From: Dendrolimus kikuchii
Lineage: Eukaryota > Arthropoda > Insecta > Lepidoptera > Lasiocampidae
NCBI GenBank assembly: GCA_019925095.2
Contig: CM034412.1
Coordinates: 3,162,001 to 3,226,000 of the forward strand
Direction: 5' to 3'
Length of the DNA stretch: 64,000 bases
Shown here: piece by piece, positions 53,371-64,000 of the stretch
How the letters are laid out: every line of letters starts with the position of its first letter
Position numbering within the stretch: position 1 is the first letter of the stretch
Notes under the pieces: generated by a model
Seen by the model: only the letters and a program-made list of their open reading frames with translations
Told to the model about the DNA's origin: nothing
Databases searched by the model: none
Program-made: the position numbers and the translations under genes

Positions 53371-53914
53371 GCAGTCAAAGATAAGTAACACCTTGTGGCT
53401 CCGTCGAACAACAAATGGCACATAATTCATATCAGCGTACATCGTTATAGGCGCTCCACATTCTCGCGAGAAGAGCGCGCGAATCGAGAAAGTGGAACAG
53501 AGTTCTCGCGTGAATGTGGATGGGCCGTCTAAACTAGAGACTCGCCCTTCGCAGGTCCACGTCGAGGGGTAGGCAGAAGTCTCAGTTGTGGTTGTTCGGT
53601 CAGCTGCAGGCCCCAATCGATATCGGCTGCAGGAGATGCTCCGGTATTGGTACGGGCCGGAGTCTTGGCGGCACTTTCTTTTGAGGGCAAAGCACCTAGA
53701 AAATCGGGTATTTGACAGATTTTACAAAATATTAAAATTTTATATAAAAGAGTGTAACGTTTAAATACATTAATAAAAATTCAATTACTAGGTTAGTGTG
53801 GTGTCAAATTAGCGGGAGCATAATAAAAATTAAAAATACATTTTAATTTTAAATCAAATAATAAAATTTTGATTTGTGACGTTTTTCTTTATCAAAACGC
53901 AAGGGAAAAAGATT

Positions 53915-54055
53915 GTGTCGCCTTCTACTTCGTTTACAAAATTTACCACGCCAGGAATCGATCTCAGGGCCTGTGCATTCTAGTGAGCTACGCCGACAAA
54001 GGCTTAGCCCACTTAACCACAGAAGCAGACATTGTTCTGCCACGGTTATATCTTC
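53915..54055 (-). repeat. tRNA-derived SINE (family C), with A and B boxes
   Basis: On the minus strand: TGGTTAAGTGGGCTAAGCC (A-box-like), then GAGATCGATTCCTGGCGTGG (B box), then 'taaattttgtaaacgaag'. This is a tRNA-like head joined to the body seen at 61.8 kb. Confidence 0.75.
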
Positions 54056-54169
54056 AACATAATTTATTTATTTAATTTGTTTGGGAAACATACAATAATT
54101 AATATTCTTAAATATAAAACACAAAATTAATACATATATCAATCAAGTTTCCACTAAAAAATCTTATAC

Positions 54170-54400
54170 TCATACATAAAGCTGAAGAGTTTGTTTGTTT
54201 GAACGCGCTAATCTCAGGAACTACTGGTCTGATTTGAAAAATTCTTTCAGTGTTGGATAGCCCATTTATCGAGGAAGGCTATAGGCTATATATCATCACG
54301 CTAACACCAATAGGAGCGGAGCACCAATGAAGAATGTTTCGAAATCGGGGGGTTTTGAAAACAAATTCCACGCGGACGACGTAGCGGGCACAGCTAATAA
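54170..54400 (-). repeat. Interspersed repeat family D, antisense copy
   Basis: Reverse complement of 21543-21867 ('aaagctgaagagtttgtttg' ... 'ccacgcggacgacgtagcgg'). Confidence 0.8.
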
Positions 54401-54467
54401 TTTATATAATAAAAATTGGCTCAAATAGTTAATAATCTAAATAATTAAATAATAAGAATATACTCAC

Positions 54468-61659
<7,192 letters not shown>

Positions 61660-61744
61660 CTGTCGCACGTGTCGAACACACATATTTAATGTTTAATACG
61701 CACATAGGGCAACGCGTTTTATTCCTTTCACAACATTTTTTTAA

Positions 61745-61985
61745 ATCGGCAGACAAATACACGTATTGTATAATTAAGCAAGTTACACTTGTGTTATGGG
61801 TGTTATGGGTAATATACAACAGACTACTCTGGGACCGATCTCAGACACCCAGACCATAGGAAATAACGGAGAAAATTCGTTTCAGAAATTTACCATGCCA
61901 CATATAGAAACCTAAACTTCGGCGTTGCAGTGAGGTAGACCGGAAAAAGCTTAGCCCGCTCAAAACCAGAGACAGTCACCATATC
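61745..61985 (-). repeat. tRNA-derived SINE (family C)
   Basis: The body 'agacacccagaccataggaa' ... 'acggagaaaattcgtttcag' joins a degenerate tRNA-like head ('cttagcccgctcaaaaccag'). It matches 38211-38440 and the end of the window. Confidence 0.72.
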
Positions 61986-62074
61986 ACAGCAATTATTGCC
62001 TTAGCAAAGTTTCGCTCTGTACCACGGACACCGAATGGAAAGCGGGTACCATTGCTTCTAGATATTTACAACAC

Positions 62075-62165
62075 TAGGTGCAAAGTCAACATGTTGCCAG
62101 CCTTTAGGATGTAATATAATAGGAGGCTGCGATAGAAGAGAGAACTGGGTCATCAGAACTCACAC
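62075..62165 (+). repeat. Interspersed repeat family L, second copy
   Basis: 'caacatgttgccagccttta' ... 'aactgggtcatcagaactc', as at 6378-6475. 62166-62444 shows nothing recognised. Confidence 0.6.
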
Positions 62166-62444
62166 TCATCATGCCAAACACGATTAACTAAGGCTAATCG
62201 TTCCACATCGATCGAGCCGGCCCTAAGAGCTGTAACCAAGATAGCGATTCCAGCATGACTCAATCAAGTACAATATATACTACGTATATCATATGTGAAG
62301 AAATCAAATAATTTCTTACCACTGAATTCTCATATATCGATAAGACAGTACGCATTTATCCAAAAATCATGTCGATAAAACAGTACCCACTAAACCTTAT
62401 GGATAAAAATATTGTATTAAGTGATTTATGTGATTTTTTTTATT

Positions 62445-62756
62445 TTTTTTTATTGCAGGAGTTCAGCAGACAGGCAGACGGCCCACTTGGTGGAAAGCGG
62501 TTACCATCGCCTATGAACATTTGCAACACTAAAGGTGCTACAAATGCGCTGCTGCTCTCTTAAAGGAGACTGGAACTTGGTCATTAATGCCGGAACACAA
62601 CACAAGGTTGTTATGGCGGCATACTCTAGACCAGGGGTGGTCGCCATCCAGTCGAGCAAATACTCTACCACCTGGCTGTGGGTTGTTTAGTCGCCTCTTA
62701 CGACAGGCCGCCGGGCCGCAGGAAATTGTATTCTTTCTCCGTTCCTGCACGGATAG
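62445..62756 (-). repeat. SINE-like repeat family A, full length
   Basis: T-tract, ATTGCAGGAGTTCAGC at the left, CCGTTCCTGCACGGATAG at the right. Confidence 0.9.
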
Positions 62757-62774
62757 TGAATAAGATTATCTATC

Positions 62775-62860
62775 AATAAATTGGATAGGTGCTTGGCAGT
62801 CCGCGCCAAAAGGTTTCGTGGCGGTGACAAACATCTCCTGTATTCTTTCTTTGGCTATGG
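62775..62860 (-). other. Short coding-like stretch, unassigned
   Basis: The minus strand reads T-tract, TTTAG, then TIAKERIQEMFVTATKPFGA and DCQAP. The acceptor looks good, but no donor follows and the protein is not GRK-like. Probably part of an interspersed repeat. Confidence 0.3.
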
Positions 62861-62944
62861 TCTAAAAAAAAACATTCCAATTGAAAATACTTCATATCTC
62901 AAAACTGCACAATGGACATATTCTGTGAAAGTGTTTTTAAGATT

Positions 62945-63344
62945 TAATAAATAAAATAAAAATAGCCTTTATTGCTGAAAAAAAACCAAATAAGAAAACC
63001 TAATCCGCTAATTGGTATCGTGTTTTGCCTCCTTCTCAGCTTGTCCTTCGACAAAGGCCTCCCCTCAAGCTGTTTGCTGCCCATTTTACCTTGTCTTTGT
63101 AGGTTCTGGACCACAGTGTTCCTGCTGTTTGTTTAAAATCGTCCTCCCACCTCTTGTATTGTCTTCCTCTTCTCCTTTTACCGTCTCTGGGATACCACTC
63201 AGTTATTTTTCGTGTCCATTCATTTTTATTGTCTCTCATTATGTGTCCGGCCCAGTCCCATTTAAATTGTTTTATTATTTTTGATGCATTTTTGAACTTA
63301 GTAAATTTATTGATTGTCGATAAGTTAATTTTGTCTTTCAACAT
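62945..63344 (-). mobile_element. RTE-like family 3, C-terminal fragment and 3' end
   Basis: The frame reads FKWDWAGHIMRDNKNEWTRK, ITEWYPRDGKRRRGRQYKRW, EDDFKQTAGTLWSRTYKDKV and ends at a stop near 63036. The 3' UTR ends with 'aataaaataaaaatagcctt'. This is the standard RTE-type C terminus, a different family from 55.9 kb and 11.6 kb. Confidence 0.85.
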
Positions 63345-63889
63345 TACTAACCAATGTAATTGATTTAAAAAAATCTATTAATACTGCTATAGTTTCCATC
63401 AAAATCGGCCCCGAGACTTCTTTGAGAATTTTTCACTATATCTTATAGGTTCGGATTTGGCCATTTGCAATATTCACTCAGTATATACATAGTCGGGTCA
63501 TAAGTTTTTTTTAATTTTTTTTATCCTCTCGCCGGACGAACGGGATTGTCCGGGCTTTATACTGTTTTCGGGGTTTTTATATTTTAGTTTTTATTTTCTT
63601 TTTCTCTTTCTCCCAAATGTTTTTTTTTGCTCTTATTTTTTATTTGCTGTTTTGTTTTCTCCTTTTTTTTCTTTGATCTTTATTTCCAAAAATCTTTTTA
63701 CAAATCTTCTTAAGTCTATTCCAGTTCTTTTATATTCTAATTTTACCTTTATACTTTCAAAAAATTAAAAAAAATAAGTTGTTAAACGGGTCATAAGTTT
63801 TGTCACAAACGCTTCAACATTAATTGCACCACGACCTTTATTTCAATATGTCAGTTTCGTCATGTACATAGTAATTTTTATACTTATTT
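63345..63889. repeat. T-rich DNA including a family J copy
   Basis: 63520-63600 ('atcctctcgccggacgaacg' ... 'gtccgggctttatactgttt') matches the 24.95 kb repeat. The rest is low-complexity T-rich sequence. Confidence 0.55.
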
Positions 63890-64000
63890 TTTGTCAGCCT
63901 GCCGACCTCACTACAACACAAAGGCTCCGGGTTCGACTCTTGTCAATGTAAATTTCATAAACAACTTTTCCATTATATACTATGGTCTGGGTGTCTCGAA
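63890..64000 (+). repeat. tRNA-derived SINE (family C), cut by window end
   Basis: GGGTTCGACTCTTGTC (B box) at about 63928, then 'ctatggtctgggtgtctcga', the family-C body. Confidence 0.7.

Noticed and set aside
53350..53616. 88-codon minus-strand frame as a GRK terminal exon
   Set aside because: No acceptor in the right phase, no GRK-like content, and it overlaps degenerate tandem repeats.
62775..62860. Possible upstream GRK exon (TIAKERIQEMFVTATKPFGA)
   Set aside because: The sequence does not match any part of a GRK, no donor follows, and it adjoins a family-A repeat and an RTE end.

Overview
This window is animal nuclear DNA, almost certainly from an insect and most likely a moth or butterfly. 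The evidence is three conserved animal genes split by short, GT-AG-bounded introns, an AT-rich background, and a dense load of RTE-like, Penelope-like, R1-like and CR1/Jockey-like retroelements, solo LTRs, SINE-like repeats and MITEs of types common in Lepidoptera. The species cannot be named from sequence alone.

Three host genes are supported exon by exon. (1) Nmnat (minus strand, 6663-14897): four exons of nicotinamide mononucleotide adenylyltransferase, starting at an ATG at 14897. The last roughly 90-100 codons lie beyond the left edge. (2) MARS2, mitochondrial methionyl-tRNA synthetase (plus strand, 17125-36452): ten exons join in phase to a 557-residue protein with HLGH and KMSKS signatures. 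It is complete. (3) A GRK4/5/6-type G-protein-coupled receptor kinase, Gprk2-like (minus strand, 54468-61659): the AGC-kinase end, the AGC tail and a probable C-terminal tail exon. The kinase core lies off the right edge, and the terminal exon was not found. Nmnat and MARS2 are head to head, with start codons 2.2 kb apart.

Layout: 0.66-6.4 kb is a 5.7-kb minisatellite of about 90-bp units with a 442-bp higher-order repeat, inside the last visible Nmnat intron and ending in a perfect 33-bp-arm hairpin. 6.4-14.9 kb is Nmnat, its introns filled with Penelope, solo-LTR, pogo-like MITE, R1 and RTE debris. 14.9-17.1 kb is the divergent intergenic region. 17.1-36.5 kb is MARS2, whose intron 7 holds a 3.1-kb minisatellite of 25/26-bp units that is open in every forward frame, and whose intron 8 holds a three-deep nested insertion reaching within about 40 bp of the exon 9 acceptor. 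36.5-54.4 kb has no recognised host exon: it holds repeats, hairpins, a duplicated block (43 and 48 kb) and AT-rich DNA that may include the 3' part of the GRK gene. 54.4-61.7 kb is GRK, with a 2.29-kb RTE copy carrying an unbroken 753-codon RT reading frame in one intron. 61.7-64 kb is SINE and RTE debris.

The window works as a compact record of transposition. One RTE family left nine copies of graded 5' truncation, most with their own target-site duplications. Several insertions can be polarised because an uninterrupted paralogous repeat (an empty site) is present elsewhere in the same window. No CRISPR array, tRNA gene, rRNA gene or bacterial-type operon was seen.
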